This document shows, piece by piece, positions 34,368-45,715 of a stretch of 64,000 nt of DNA. The stretch covers positions 18,471,639 through 18,535,638 of the forward strand of contig CM054062.1 in the NCBI GenBank assembly GCA_028641055.1, read 5' to 3'. Position numbers and translations under genes: made by a program. Source of the stretch: Alopecurus myosuroides (lineage: Eukaryota > Streptophyta > Magnoliopsida > Poales > Poaceae). The notes beneath the pieces were generated by a model. That model had not been told where the DNA came from and did no database searches. It worked only from the letters and a program-made list of their open reading frames with translations. The stretch's first letter is position 1. Every line of letters starts with the position of its first letter.

Positions 34368-37300
34368 TGTCAGACGCCCGGACCCAGAGGTATACATACT
34401 ATTATGTGCTCCTAGTCATGGTCCCACAAGGGCTTCAGGGTTACCAACCCCGACCGCAACAAACAACAGCAGGTGACCGGTTTCATCGGCACGCATGACG
34501 GATAACCTCGGTACTACTACTCCTTGTGTCATGCTAGTCATAACCAAGTATGCATATCAAAGCGTCCATGAGTCGTACGAAACTGAAGGAACAAGATCAA
34601 AGCTATACAAAGATGCTATGTGTCCAGGAAGTGCAACAACAATCGAGAGTTACTAGGGTTACCAAGCCCCAGGCCGAATCACATCGGCAGGTGTGCTCAG
34701 AAATGGATCATCGGCTCCGCAACACCTCGACTGCGACAACAACGCATGCATAGCTAAAACTGTATAACTATGAGCTAGAAACCAACAACTGATCAAAGCA
34801 GTAACTCTAGACATGAAGCTGTATTAAACAGGTATTACTAGAGTATAGTGTACAAACAGAGGTCACACGACCCAACATTACATCAGACAACGGAAGGCAA
34901 GTTATGTTTCTAGTCAACAAGAACCAAAAAGTCCTAAGAGGACGCAACATAAGACGACGTCCCATGCCATAGATTCTAGGCTGCTACCTGGGAACCCCAA
35001 ACTACTCGTCGATGTCCACGTTGAAATCACCACTAGAGTGAAATCTTCACCTGAACGAAATTTAAGCAAACCCGAGTACTGGAGGTACTCAACAAGACTT
35101 GGTTAACCTATCAGATATCCGCTATTCTCAGAAAGGGTTTTATGAAGGCTATTTTGCATAAAGCAAGATTTATTTCTCCAAATCGAGGAAGAATAACACG
35201 TCTCATAGAATGTTTTCAAAACAGATGAGAAACTCAACTACTGTAATCATCATTTTTTCAATCCACCAACATCATTTCCTAGCATCTCACATGCTAAAAG
35301 GATCACCCCTCTCGGCATCTCCGAGGAGGCACCCTTCAAACATTGTCTCCATGCTTTTTCAACAGATTTTACGCCACGTTCAAGTTGTCTATGACCTCGT
35401 GTCTGCCCCAAGTCGTCATTAACCGTGGACATGGATTTTCGAAAAGATTGCCCTGCAGGGATGTACACTTTACCCACACGTACCATCCGACTCTTAGCGC
35501 CACATGTATGCTCTTCCATGGAATGCGACAGAGGGTGGCTGGCCACGACCTTTACCTTACCCGACCCTATCCATGAGTCAACCCAAGACAGGGCCACCCA
35601 GTCAACAGGGAGTTGGCCATACTCCTGACGGCACCTGTCTCTAGGAGGCGGGGTCAAGATCCGTGTACGTCCATCACTTGGCACCGGTCACGCCCTAGCG
35701 GAGCATTTTGTTTTCAAAACGTTAAAAAGGTTTTGATTGCGTTGCCGAATGAAAATCTCAAACTACATGACTCATGGATCTGGCCAAACAAGTTAGTTGG
35801 TCGAGCGCGGTTACTTAGACCCCGCGTGTGGTTGCACGCTCAGTCTTGGTTTATTGCGAGACCTTACTCCTAGGGTTGGCGAGTATAGAAATAACAACCA
35901 CTTCCCAAGTGGCCTACCATCTTAGCCTTAGTCCATTTAACCACACAATTCTTATCTTACCACGTCATCATATCATACTAGATTTTCATAGCTCTGATTC
36001 ATCAACCGGATGGAGCAGAGGTAATAAACATGTATGACTAAGCGAAACAGATATGAGGCTCTAACGATACGCACAAGCAAATCTATGACGTCTAGGAGCA
36101 GTGTGTCAGGATATTGAGGCAATACGGTATATAGGAGAACTATATCTACTGACATCAAATAATTTGGAATCGAATGCAAAGTATGAGAATAAAATGTCGT
36201 TGGAAAATATATATGAGCAGATAAGAGGTTATGCTTGCCTTGGTTATAAGAAAACCAATAGATATAGATCTTCTGGAATAAGTGCTTGACTTGTCGGTTA
36301 AGATCAAGTATTCGTCAATTGGCATTGCTGGCCTTCTCTTCGGAGTCGCATTCTACCGGTAAGAAGCAAATACTAGAAAGAGAACAATCAACACATGGCA
36401 TCGATGCAATGCGCAATATGTTGCATGAGCAAGTTAATGCACTGAAATAAAGCTCTAAACATGTTCGATGGGTTGCTAGGGTTCATATGAGAGTTATGCA
36501 ATTTTACTAAAATTAGCCCCGAAATGGACCTCGGAGGGCACTTCGGCAATTCTGAAAGTGAGTATAATTTTAATTTCTCAAATGAGTTTGAAAACATCAT
36601 AAATGGATTGCATTTATCATTTTGAGCATTTTGATATATAACTTGTAATTTTCTTATTTTATTGAATACAAACTTATTTTCTCTATTTTTAAATGATTTA
36701 ATCAATATTTAAATAATGCTCAAAAATCAACTTTGTCAAACATGTATGAAAATTACATATTTGAGATGGAATTAATTTTTTGAACAAAACCATATATTTT
36801 TCATATTTTTTGAGTTACAGAAGTGAAGATATTAATTTTACAAGTTTTATTCATTTTTTGGAATTATAAAGGGTGGGTCCCACATGTTAGTGTTCTTTTC
36901 TATTTATTTTCAAAAAAGGAAAACCTGCTGAGATAGGGGGGCCGCAGTGACGTCACTGTGACGTCACAGAGATGTCAGCAATGGCCACAGGGGCACTGCC
37001 GCGCTCGATCTTGCGCAAGCCCGCGCAATTTGCGGAGCAAGTGCCACCACTTGGCAGAGGAGGCAACATCGAGTCGAGGTGGGGAGGGGGGGGGGGTGGG
37101 GGGTGGCGGCGCTAACAAACGGTCGCCGGAGACACACCGGCGGTGAGCTCGCACGGCGACAGAGGAAGCTTCACGACGCCCAAGCAATACGGAGGGGGAG
37201 GAAGGGGAGAGGTCCTGGAGGACCAGGGGCTCACCCTGAGCACGGTGGAAGCGACGAGGAGGTCGGGGACGGTCGGATTCGACCGGAATCATCCACGGAG

Positions 37301-37940
37301 GCCGGCGGCCGGAGTAGAAGGGAACGACTTGATTCCTCTCCTCTTGAGCGTCCCTGCAATCGAGAGTTGGCTAGGAGGAAGAGGGAGTCGAGGCGGAGCT
37401 CCGTGCATTGTCAAATCGTCCAGGGGAAGCCGGAGTTAGGGTTCGTGTTCAAGGTAGAGAGAGAGGGAGAAAGGGGGCTGCGAGAGGAGAGTGAGGAGGA
37501 CGAGATGCACACGACGTCTCCCTCTTATCCGCGCGAGTGAAGCAGGCAGGAGGTGGCAACTGCGACGACGTCGACGAGCTTCCATCCTTCTGTCACGAGG
37601 AAGAAGAAAGAAACCATTTTTTGAAACCCCCCTAGAACTTCTAGAATTTGCAAAAGAGTCTTTTTCTGCCCCAGAACAGCAACAAAATTTGAATGTTTGA
37701 GGGCCTTTTTGCAATTTTTTTTGCAAAAATGATATTTGGAAACCTTTTAAATTTCCAATCTCACCATGTTTTGCTTTGGTGAAATTGAAATATTTTTCAG
37801 TTAATTTTTTTGAAAACCACATTAAGTAGTATTTGTGGAATTTTCTCAATTTCCATTTAAATTGGTTCCAATTTGTTTCATGCATGAATGGCATGAGCAC
37901 AACACCACAACCCTTTGTTAGCAAAATTTGGGATGTTACA
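34368..37940 (-). repeat. 3' LTR of element A (3.57 kb)
   Basis: On the minus strand it runs from TGTAACATCCCAAATTTTGC (37940) to GGGCGTCTGACA (34368). The minus-strand bases before it, AAGGGGGGTAGATT, are a polypurine tract. The last 155 bases are repeated at 40531-40687, next to the primer site, which fixes the LTR end. Composition changes along it: AT-rich start, a GC-rich block at 37000-37560 with a G-run near 37082-37105, AT-rich middle, mixed end. This is the same plan as the LTRs of elements C and D. Confidence 0.75.
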
Positions 37941-40530
37941 AATCTACCCCCCTTACAAGAATCTCGTCCCGGGATTCCCGAAGGAGAAAGAAAAAAGGAA
38001 CACCGGTTTGGAATGATCTTCTCGAACCTTACGGTTCTCTTCTTGAAGAGGTTGATCCATAGCATCTCAAAGTATTGAACGGATATACCTTATGTAAGAG
38101 GGAAAACTCTTAGGATTTGATCTTCACAAAGATCGAGTATCTCATGGATAACTCATGACAGAAATTTTCATAAAGAACTTTTGAGTTAACATGCATGAAA
38201 CAGATCAAGGTAACAAAGGGAATAGGAGAAGGTTTCAAGTTTGTGGACGATTGGTCTTGGAAGGATTTAGAATATGAGCTTTGCACAAGACCTTAAATCC
38301 CTTTGGAAAAGAAAGGTTGAACAACTTGTGAAATTGAGGGTTCACTCTTTTCTTCAAACAGAATACCAAGATGGAAATGATGGTCTTGGATACCACCAAG
38401 TAATATCCATAGACGAGCGAGAACACTAGAACAAACTAGAATCATGTGTCAGATAAAGTTTGAAAAGAGAGGAAGTTTCACTCTTCGGAGTGGACGCAGA
38501 GGATGAAAAACTTTCATTCCGTCAAAATTTCTCAAAATCTTTATCAAGGATTGGAATGTTACTTCACAACAGAAGATGAGTAACCAAAGGATGTTAGAAC
38601 ACCGTAATTAAGGATTAATTCTTGGTCACACCATAAATATGAGTAACCATTGGGGGTTGGAACACCGAAAGGAATAAGGAATCTGTTTCCTATTGTGGTT
38701 TGGACGTAGCAATACATCTACCACATGGTTAAGACTCCAGGGCTGAAGTAACCGACAAATTCACACAACGTGTGAGTTAATTAGCACTTCAAGTAAAAAC
38801 AACCGGAAAAGGAGGATTGAGCAGTGAAGGTTAAAGATCACCACAAGATGTTTCCCATGATGAACTTGTTTCCACTAGAGGAAAGGTTTAGAGGATTGAC
38901 AAAGAGACATTGGAAGAATCAACTTCCAGTTTCTCCTGATGTTCTAGATACCGATATTAGGCTTTCAATAAGCCTTCAATAGGACATCAAGTGAAAGTTA
39001 AACTTCGGTTGGAAGAATGGATAGGGAACCTTGTTAAAATGAGCCACACAAGAATTCTCACGGAGAATGATTGTTCTTACGGATTCAAAGAGAGATATGA
39101 CATTAGGCCTTCCGGCTAATTTTGTCAACCACAACATCAACCATGCCGGATTTTCAAAAGACCTAATTCAATACCCTTGAGGAAACACCAACCATCGTTG
39201 CTGCTTGAGATTCAGCTCTGGTTAGTGTTTTGATAACTCAAACTCAGTATGTCTAATCAAAGATGTTGCATCGGTTACCAACGGAATACATTTGCTAGAT
39301 TCTCAAGATACGGACTATGATTTCAAGCTCAAAATGATGAGCGAGATTACGGAACTAGGGTGGAAACTTGGGAAAGAAGGTTGTACCTTCATGCATAACT
39401 TGCAACGGAACACATCAGAGTACTTGTTGGGAAGACGATTACGAAGATAATAAAATTTCTTGGACTTCTTCTCTTTCTCGAACGAGGTCCTAGAGATGAA
39501 CGAGGTACTCGAGTTTGTTTCTCCTGACATTCCAAGATGGAATGTTTAGACGGAACACAAGAGGAATGCACTGAAAGACTCCAACACACATATACAACTT
39601 GGTGTCCAAAACAATGGATGGGGATTTGAGAGCAACTGGAAGATAGATTCATGCTGAGGAAAAATCCTAAGATCACGTTGATTGACCAGGGTAATACTCA
39701 TTTTGTTACCAAGAAGAGAGGTATAACTGAACTAAGAACGAAGATGTGGAATTCATAATTACCACTCTTGTTGTGATCCCCTTTTGTTCCAGGAGAGAAC
39801 CTATGGCTATTGGAGTTGAGATTACCTAGCCATCCTGAGGTGGAACAGATTCCTCAGGATCCAAAGAAACATAACTTGGGTTAAAGGTCAGCATCCTGTA
39901 CTGATGGCGTGAGCATCACATGGTTATAAAACCACATGATTCAACCCACCAGAATTCAGCCCATTCCGGGACCTTCGGTTCAAGTTCAAGGGTTAAAACC
40001 CAAAGAAAGGAGTAACTACTATCTTAGTGCCTTGAAGGACACTACGAATAGCAATCACGAAGCATCTTCCAAAAGCGCAACATAGCTCCGGAAGAATTTG
40101 AACCAAGGACAAAGGACACATTCGAGATGAAAGGAATCTCGATGATCTGGATTTGGGACCTTGAAACATGTAAGAATGTGGAATCCACACAACTCCGAGA
40201 GATCATGATGGAAATGAAATCTCCTAGTTGAACCAAGAGATAACGGAATATGGAACACACACGACTCAAGAAACTCAACACTAGGTCAACTTGGGTAACA
40301 ACGTCCTGCCAAAGAAGGCACCTAAGTTTTGAATGACTAGAACCTTTTCAAATCAAAACAGGTAAGGTGAACCTTTGGGGAGAGCGACACCAGGTAAGGA
40401 GTAAAAAGAATCCTAAAGAGTTTTTTCACAAACCATTTGGAATTTAGAAATAGTTTTCACAAACACTAGACTCAACATCGACCAATCAGTAAGGTTTTCC
40501 TACAGGCAGTCCTGCTCTGATACCATGAAT
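37941..40530 (-). mobile_element. Internal region of element A, no coding domains
   Basis: It lies between the primer site (TGGTATCAGAGCAGG on the minus strand, 40511-40525) and the polypurine tract at 37941-37958. The 2.6 kb contain only short ORFs and no protease, RT, RNase H or integrase motif on either strand. The first bases after the primer site (GACTGCCTGTAGG, GTTGAGTCTAG) resemble those of element C. This fits a non-autonomous, LARD-like element that depends on proteins from relatives. Confidence 0.6.
40511..40525 (-). other. Primer binding site of element A
   Basis: Minus strand TGGTATCAGAGCAGG, five bases after the LTR end (GTCTGACA + ATTCA). TGGTATCAGAGC matches the 3' end of initiator methionine tRNA used by many plant LTR elements. 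Confidence 0.75.
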
Positions 40531-40687
40531 TGTCAGACCCCCGGACCCAGAGGTATACATACTGTTATGCGCTCCTAGTCATGGACCCACAAGGGCTTCA
40601 GGGTTACCAGCCCCGGCTGCAACAAACAATAGCAGGTAGACCAGTTTCATCGGCACGCAGGCCGGATAACCTCGGTACTACTACTCG
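40531..40687 (-). repeat. 5' LTR remnant of element A
   Basis: Matches 34368-34522 with a few changes (TGTCAGACCCCCGGACCCAGA on the plus strand) up to ACCTCGGTACTACTACT, where it is cut and joins an LTR fragment of element B. The missing LTR part is over 3.4 kb. Confidence 0.75.
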
Positions 40688-41044
40688 ATTTGACGGGTTA
40701 CTGCCCGCCGGAATAATTTCGATGATGTAAAAGGTGTCGATTACATGCGGTGCTCTCCGAAGATTAGATCTTGGCTAGCTCTGAATCTAGGGTTGTCTGT
40801 CCCTGCTGTGACACCCTCCCGTGCTTATATAGGTAGTAGAGGTCTCAGGGACCGTACATGTATTGGACTTTGACTCCAAGTCGGTAACTACTCTTTCCTA
40901 AACTTGTTGGTGTAGACTTTTCTTCTGTTGTGGCTTGGATCTTCATGGGCTTTCATAACATTACTTGGGGAGTTTTACAGTACCCCTTAATGGGCTGCAC
41001 TGGGTACCCTCACAAGGGAGGGTCTCTCGGGTACCCCCACAACA
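40688..41044 (-). repeat. 5' LTR remnant of element B
   Basis: About 90% similar by eye to 28456-28832: GATTTGACGGGTTACTGCCC, CCGAAGATTAGATCTTGGC, the same TATA region and the same end CCCCCACAACA at 41044. It joins element A at ACTACTCG, which both sequences share. Confidence 0.75.
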
Positions 41045-41134
41045 CATGGAGAGGGAGAGGGTGCCCGATGGCAAAGAGGGGTTTCCCCCTAGTGTTGCTT
41101 GGGAGGGGCCGTTTTGTTCATGGAGCGGATGTGC

Positions 41135-41225
41135 CTTTAAAAAAAGATTTGCTTCAGCCATTAATTTAACAGAAGAGATTTACATAGTTAATTAATAAAA
41201 AAACCGGGCAAAAAGTATCACAACA
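41135..41225 (-). mobile_element. LINE 3' tail scrap
   Basis: AAAAAAAGATTTGCTTCAGCC, TTAATTTAACAGAAGAG and AAAAACCGGGCAAAAAG match, loosely, the tail at 15534-15625. Confidence 0.4.
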
Positions 41226-41794
41226 CGTTGAGCGGCATACGCTGAATACTCCAGTTCTCTACACACACCTCTTCAAAGGGCCGCACGCAGATACGAAGGG
41301 CGCGTTTGGTTGTCTGCATCCCTTTAGGGGTTGGCTGGGGACAACCCCCAGTGCTAGGCCCGACGAAAGGAGGCATTGGGTCAATTTCAGTACCTTATTT
41401 GGTAGACTGCACCAAAGAACGTGGTTCAAATTGGCACTTCGTTTGGTTGCATGCGGTAGCGATTTCTGGCACCATAACGATTTCTCACCACTTTCAAATA
41501 TGGTGATGTTACCACCTCTCAACCATCACCAAAGCTAACACAAAAGCCCAACAAATGAACACACCGAGCAAAAACACAGAGCAACAACACTAATTTAGAC
41601 TAGCATAATCGGGGTGCAAACTATGCACCTAACGAGTAGTTAATCCATGGGAACAAATTCGCCTGACGCCAAAAGCAGAAGGGCCTAATGAGACCAGCTC
41701 TTCAAGTCATAACACATGTCATAAGTTTCAAAAAATTATCTACAAGGGCTTAATGGATCCAGCCATACAAACCACATTTTGTCTACCTCACCTG

Positions 41795-42180
41795 ATCACC
41801 TACCATGCTCTGGACACACGAAGATCTCTTCAGTCGAGCTGGTGAATTGAAGATCTTGAGCTTGAAGCCGTCGCCGTTGTCCTTGAAGACCAGAAGGTCT
41901 TGATAGTTCACCCGCAACTCCCTCACGAGATCGTCCCAGCCTTTGAAGAGGAGGAGGTGACCAGTAAACCAGTTGAGCTGGACGAAGTACTCACAACTTC
42001 TTCGTGCACACATGCACGCACAACTTCGGTTCAGTAACGGTGGTTGTGGCCCTCATGTTCTTGTGTGTCTTCTGTTTGAACTTGTCGATCGGAAGATGCT
42101 GGATGTCGCCGAGATGAAGATCACGCTGAACTCTCTGACCAAAACTCAACAAAGAATTGCCGTTTCACCCCGGCGACGGG
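41795..42180 (-). pseudogene. Decayed B3-domain gene fragment
   Basis: Minus-strand 42013-41783 reads YFVQLNWFTGHLLLFKGW, DDLVRELRVNYQDLLVFKD and DGFKLKIFNS. This is the second half of a B3 DNA-binding domain, as in REM-type plant regulators (GW...L...DLLVF...F.V.IF). Upstream, in another frame, GDIQHLPIDKFKQKTHKN resembles the first strand and helix of B3 (IPDKF). A frameshift and stop near 42000-42020 separate the halves. A possible 5' splice site (CATG|GTAGGTGA) follows at about 41800. It is a fragment, not a working gene. Confidence 0.5.
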
Positions 42181-42375
42181 AACTCTCCCCGACCGAGGTT
42201 TATGGCTCTTCCCTATCAGCCCCAAGCGCCTCTTTTGGTCCTTCTCTTTGATAGCCTCCTCCAGGCCAGGCACCACAACAACGTGCACAACCTCGTTGTG
42301 CACGATGGTGTCCTACAACTCGGGTGGAGGCTCAACAATGTCTTTCAGAAGTTTCTCCCATCCCTGCATCGCACA

Positions 42376-42835
42376 ATGTATGTTTGGTTAATGTGCATTG
42401 CAATGACAAGATGACACTGTGGTCTGTGGCAACCAATGTACACACCAACTGCAATGCACATTGACACTACAGTTTGTGCCACAATGACACTTTGGTATGT
42501 GAATGCAGAGACCAAAGTGTCAAATGCACATTGACACTACAGTTTGTGCCACAATGACACTTTGGTATGTGAATGCAGAGACTAAAGTGTCAAATGTACA
42601 TTGACACTATGATCCGTGGAATACCAATGCACAGATCATCATGTCAATGCCACTTTGGTCTGTGGCAACCATTTCATAGACCAAAGTGTCAATGATACTA
42701 TGATCCGTTGACACATTGACACATTGAAACTATGGTATGTGCATTGGTATTCCAAAGATCATAGTATCAATGTGCAATGCACGTTGACAATTTGGTCTGT
42801 GGAAACCAATCGACATACCAAAGTGTCACATTCGG
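42376..42835. repeat. Array of small fold-back repeats (TTTGGT...ACCAAA)
   Basis: Hairpins of the form GACACTTTGGT...ACCAAAGTGTC occur repeatedly, with variants GACACTATGATCCG and ACTATGGTATG...CATAGTATC. Two consecutive copies of about 70 bp (from 42448 and 42519, TGACACTACAGTTTGTGCC) are almost identical; the rest are diverged. The sequence CACAATGACACTTTGGTATG repeats. No ORF. Confidence 0.7.
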
Positions 42836-43184
42836 AGTATGTTCTATGGCATGCCACACATGAAATATCCAATGTAAAATGCACAATGTCTTTGATCTGT
42901 GGCAAGTAATTCCTAATTGGGGAGTTCTTGCCACAAATCGAAGACAATGTTCATGCCACATTGGATCTTTCATGCGTGACATGCATTACCTACTGCGGAT
43001 CCTAACAAAACATCCCTATTGGGAATAGGTTGACACAGATCATGTATGCATGTCCTAAACAAAAACCACAATGTTGGTCTACTACAAGTACTGAGCAAAA
43101 ACCCCAATGTGTGGCAGCACGAACATATAACAGGGAAGCATGCAGAACAGATCAACAGCTACGATGATGCGGGTCAGGAGCATA

Positions 43185-43400
43185 CTAACCAGGTCTAAAG
43201 CCTTCCCATTCGACGATGATGCCGATGCGCGTGCCGGAGGAGGTGGCGGAGAAGGAAGAGCCGCTGTAGAAGTACATGCGAAGGCGACCGACATCAGACG
43301 GTAGCGGGTCGAATCCCGGCAGTGGTCCTAGCGGCGGGCTACTAGCCCCAGCATCCGCCGCAACCGTCACCGGAGAAAACCCTAGCCTGTTCGCGTCCAC
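43185..43400 (-). pseudogene. Exon-like ORF of unknown gene
   Basis: Open frame VDANRLGFSPVTVAADAGAS to IGIIVEWEGFRPG, followed by a 5' splice-like GTTAGTATG. No ATG lies in frame; a TAA stands 15 bases upstream. Third positions are GC-rich. An upstream minus-strand ATG at 43939 (MDAPPPPPPPLPRSQQQ) opens a 46-codon ORF that could be the original first exon. I do not recognise the family. Confidence 0.3.
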
Positions 43401-43798
43401 TGCCGCCCGCGCTTAAGCGCTTGGCCGATGCGAAATCGGCAAGGACCGATTTAGTAACGACCGGAAGGCGGCGTTTTTGAGCTTTCTTCAGGATTTGGCC
43501 CGAACTTTTCGGCAGATTCCCACGCGTTACGCACCCGTTCGCCGCTTTGTTCTCAACTATTCCGATTTCAGCAAACGGAGGCCGTTAGGTCAAAGCCGTA
43601 GCGCTCGCCCTGTAGTTTTGAAGCAGGGCGAGATAACTTTAGCTAGGAGCCTCTTTTCCTTCTGCCCTAGCCTCCCCGTTGGGGCGAAGGACCTATGCGC
43701 GACCGCTAGCATGTTCGCCTCCGCTGCTGCCTGCGCCAAAGCGCTTGGCCGATGCGAAATCAGCGAGGCCCGATTTAGCAATGGCCGGACGGCGCGGT
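43390..43798. repeat. Direct repeat of about 85 bp, 323 bp apart
   Basis: 43390-43473 and 43713-43798 share GTTCGC(G/C)TCC, GCGCTTGGCCGATGCGAAATC and CGATTTAG(T/C)AA(C/T)G(A/G)CCGG. Between them lies a sequence with CTCGCCCTG...CAGGGCGAG. The repeats bracket an insertion or mark a duplication. Confidence 0.65.
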
Positions 43799-44275
43799 CA
43801 ATCATCGCCGCCGCTCTTTGACTTGTCGCTGCTGTGATATCTGTGACGGCGCGCGCGTAGGACGACGAAGGCCTCCACGCCGGGGACTTGCTGCTGGGAT
43901 CGAGGAAGGGGGCGGCGGAGGAGGTGGTGGAGCGTCCATCGGGTTTTCCGATGAGCGGTGAGAGAGAGGAGGTGAAGAGACGTGCGAGTCAGAGAGAGAC
44001 GACTGGGCAGTGACTGGAGTGGAAACTAGGGGTTAATCCGCGTCTCCCGCGCTTTCCCACATGTGCAAACGAGCAGGCGGTTTTGGCCATGTTGCGCTCC
44101 ACTCCGCCTGGCTCCACGAAAACGGCCGATTCGATCGTTCCGGGAGGGACGAGCCCATGACTGCGTGCTGGCCTGACACAACACCTCGTGCAAACTACCA
44201 ATCGCCGGGCCACTATATCTGGCGGGCATGGTTGCCTCGCGTGCATGCTACCAAACGCGCGCGAAGAAGAGCCTA

Positions 44276-45491
44276 CGGATTGATGACCCATAATTCAAGG
44301 CAGAACAACGGTCGTTGTGCGAACAAGAGCCGCAACCCAAATGTGTCCGTACGGGAAATTTCCGTAGCAACAACTCATCCATAAACACAGCATTATTGGT
44401 CGCTGTGAGGATACTTGTTGCACAAGCGATAGGGCTGTTCTTTCATGAGCAGGTTTTCTTTTCACACACGTACACAGCGTGACGCATGGCAATTTGTCAA
44501 GTGCCTGCAAGTTTAATAAACTGGTAGTACAAGTAAGCGGCGTGCGATGATAATTAAGAACGCGTAGCATAGTCGGTTTAGTCATCGTTACTACCTCCAA
44601 TCCGCTCAGGGGCAACTTTGACAAACTTCATACGACGTCAGTTGCTCGATTTAATAATTATGGATTGCAGGAGATCTCCGTGTCTTTTCGAGGCTTCTCG
44701 AAATGAAAAGGCTGGTTGCGAGACTTTTCTCCCAACGGTATGTAGAATGGTCGTTGATTATCTCCCTCCTACAGTACATTCCAGATGTTCATGTAAGGCG
44801 TCGGCCATCTAGCCTGCCCATTTCAGTCTGCCAGCCATCTAGACCATGATTTAATTTAACCTGCCTAGCTAGTGGCGAACACCTTGAATTGATGATGTAG
44901 CGTACATTCGTACTGCAATGAAGTAGTGCGAACGCATCCACACAGTGGTGTATGTCTCCCTACAGTGCTGTAATGGCCGTGTTGGCGATGGATGGAACCT
45001 ACCGTCCCTCGTGTCTTCCTTAAAATCACATGGTGTAACAATAATTGAACAACAACTTCTGTATCGGCATGATTAGGATCAGTAAGGGTGATCTTGCAGG
45101 CCATCATCAACAACGGAACGGCTTATCATCGGTGGGTATATGAAGTTAACACCTCTAACTTTATGCCGATGGTAAAATCGCCATCGACTTTATAACTTTA
45201 TTGCACATGTACGTCACGGAAGGAATTGGAACTCTGTATATCGAAGAGCTGCTTTTCACATGATGGCACTAACACCCAGTTTAGCACATTGAATACTTGA
45301 TCAGATCATATACACTTATCAGTCTACCTGAGTACCTCTATTCAATTCAGAGCTGCCAAATCACTTCCTCAAATCCGAAATATAGACATATATCATGGCA
45401 GGCATACCCAGCCAAGCCAATGGTCAAATTAATATATACGCTCATAAGACAAAATCGTCTGCTTCAAATCAAATTCCCGTGTTAAGAACTA
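44276..45491. other. Unassigned sequence
   Basis: No recognised gene or repeat; short ORFs only. Confidence 0.35.
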
Positions 45492-45652
45492 CTCCCTCCA
45501 TATCAAAATATAAGATGTTTTAGTATTTTCTAGACAATATGTAACTAAACATGTTTTAGTGTAAGATGCATATGAATCTACACACTAAAATATGTCTAGA
45601 TACATTATATCTATAAAATGTTAAAACATCTTATATTTTGATACGGAGGGAG
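45492..45652. mobile_element. Stowaway MITE
   Basis: 161 bp, CTCCCTCCATATCAAAATATAA at the left and TTATATTTTGATACGGAGGGAG at the right, flanked by TA (45490-45491 and 45653-45654). The long TIRs and ACACTAAAATATGTCTAGA interior are typical. Confidence 0.9.
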
Positions 45653-45661
45653 TATATAACT

Positions 45662-45715
45662 TTTTTTTTGAAACAGAAAACCCAGCCTCTGCATCCAGCG
45701 GATGCACACAGCTTA
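45662..45715 (-). mobile_element. 5'-truncated LINE tail with 17-bp target duplication
   Basis: GGAGGGAGTATATAACT occurs at 45645-45661 and again at 45716-45732. Between them is a T-run, then GAAACAGAAAACCCAGCC and GCATCCAGCGGATGCACAC. This is a target-primed insertion of a very short LINE tail in minus orientation, into the end of the Stowaway MITE and its flank. Confidence 0.75.

Larger units (their letters stand above)
28447..41044 (-). mobile_element. Gypsy element B with nested element A
   Basis: The 3' LTR is at 28452-28832 and a 5' LTR remnant at 40688-41044, both on the minus strand. Between them 28833-34367 is B's own 3' internal region with an antisense gene and tandem repeats; 34368-40687 is element A. 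B's gag and pol are missing, deleted at or after the insertion of A. The antisense extra gene plus tandem repeats before the 3' LTR is a layout reported for Tat-lineage gypsy elements such as Grande and RIRE2. Confidence 0.6.

Noticed and set aside
35250..35684. 144-codon minus-strand ORF
   Set aside because: It lies in LTR A, has no domain and its counterpart in LTR C is not open in the same way.
37079..37560. GC-rich ORFs near the G-run
   Set aside because: They lie inside LTR A and are open in several frames through composition only.
41045..41200. Target duplication of element B after 41044
   Set aside because: The flanking CATGG does not match the GATGC at the other end, so the outer borders of B stay uncertain.
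42376..42835. CRISPR-like repeat array
   Set aside because: Units are unequal, self-complementary and diverged, without constant-length spacers, and the window is plant nuclear DNA.
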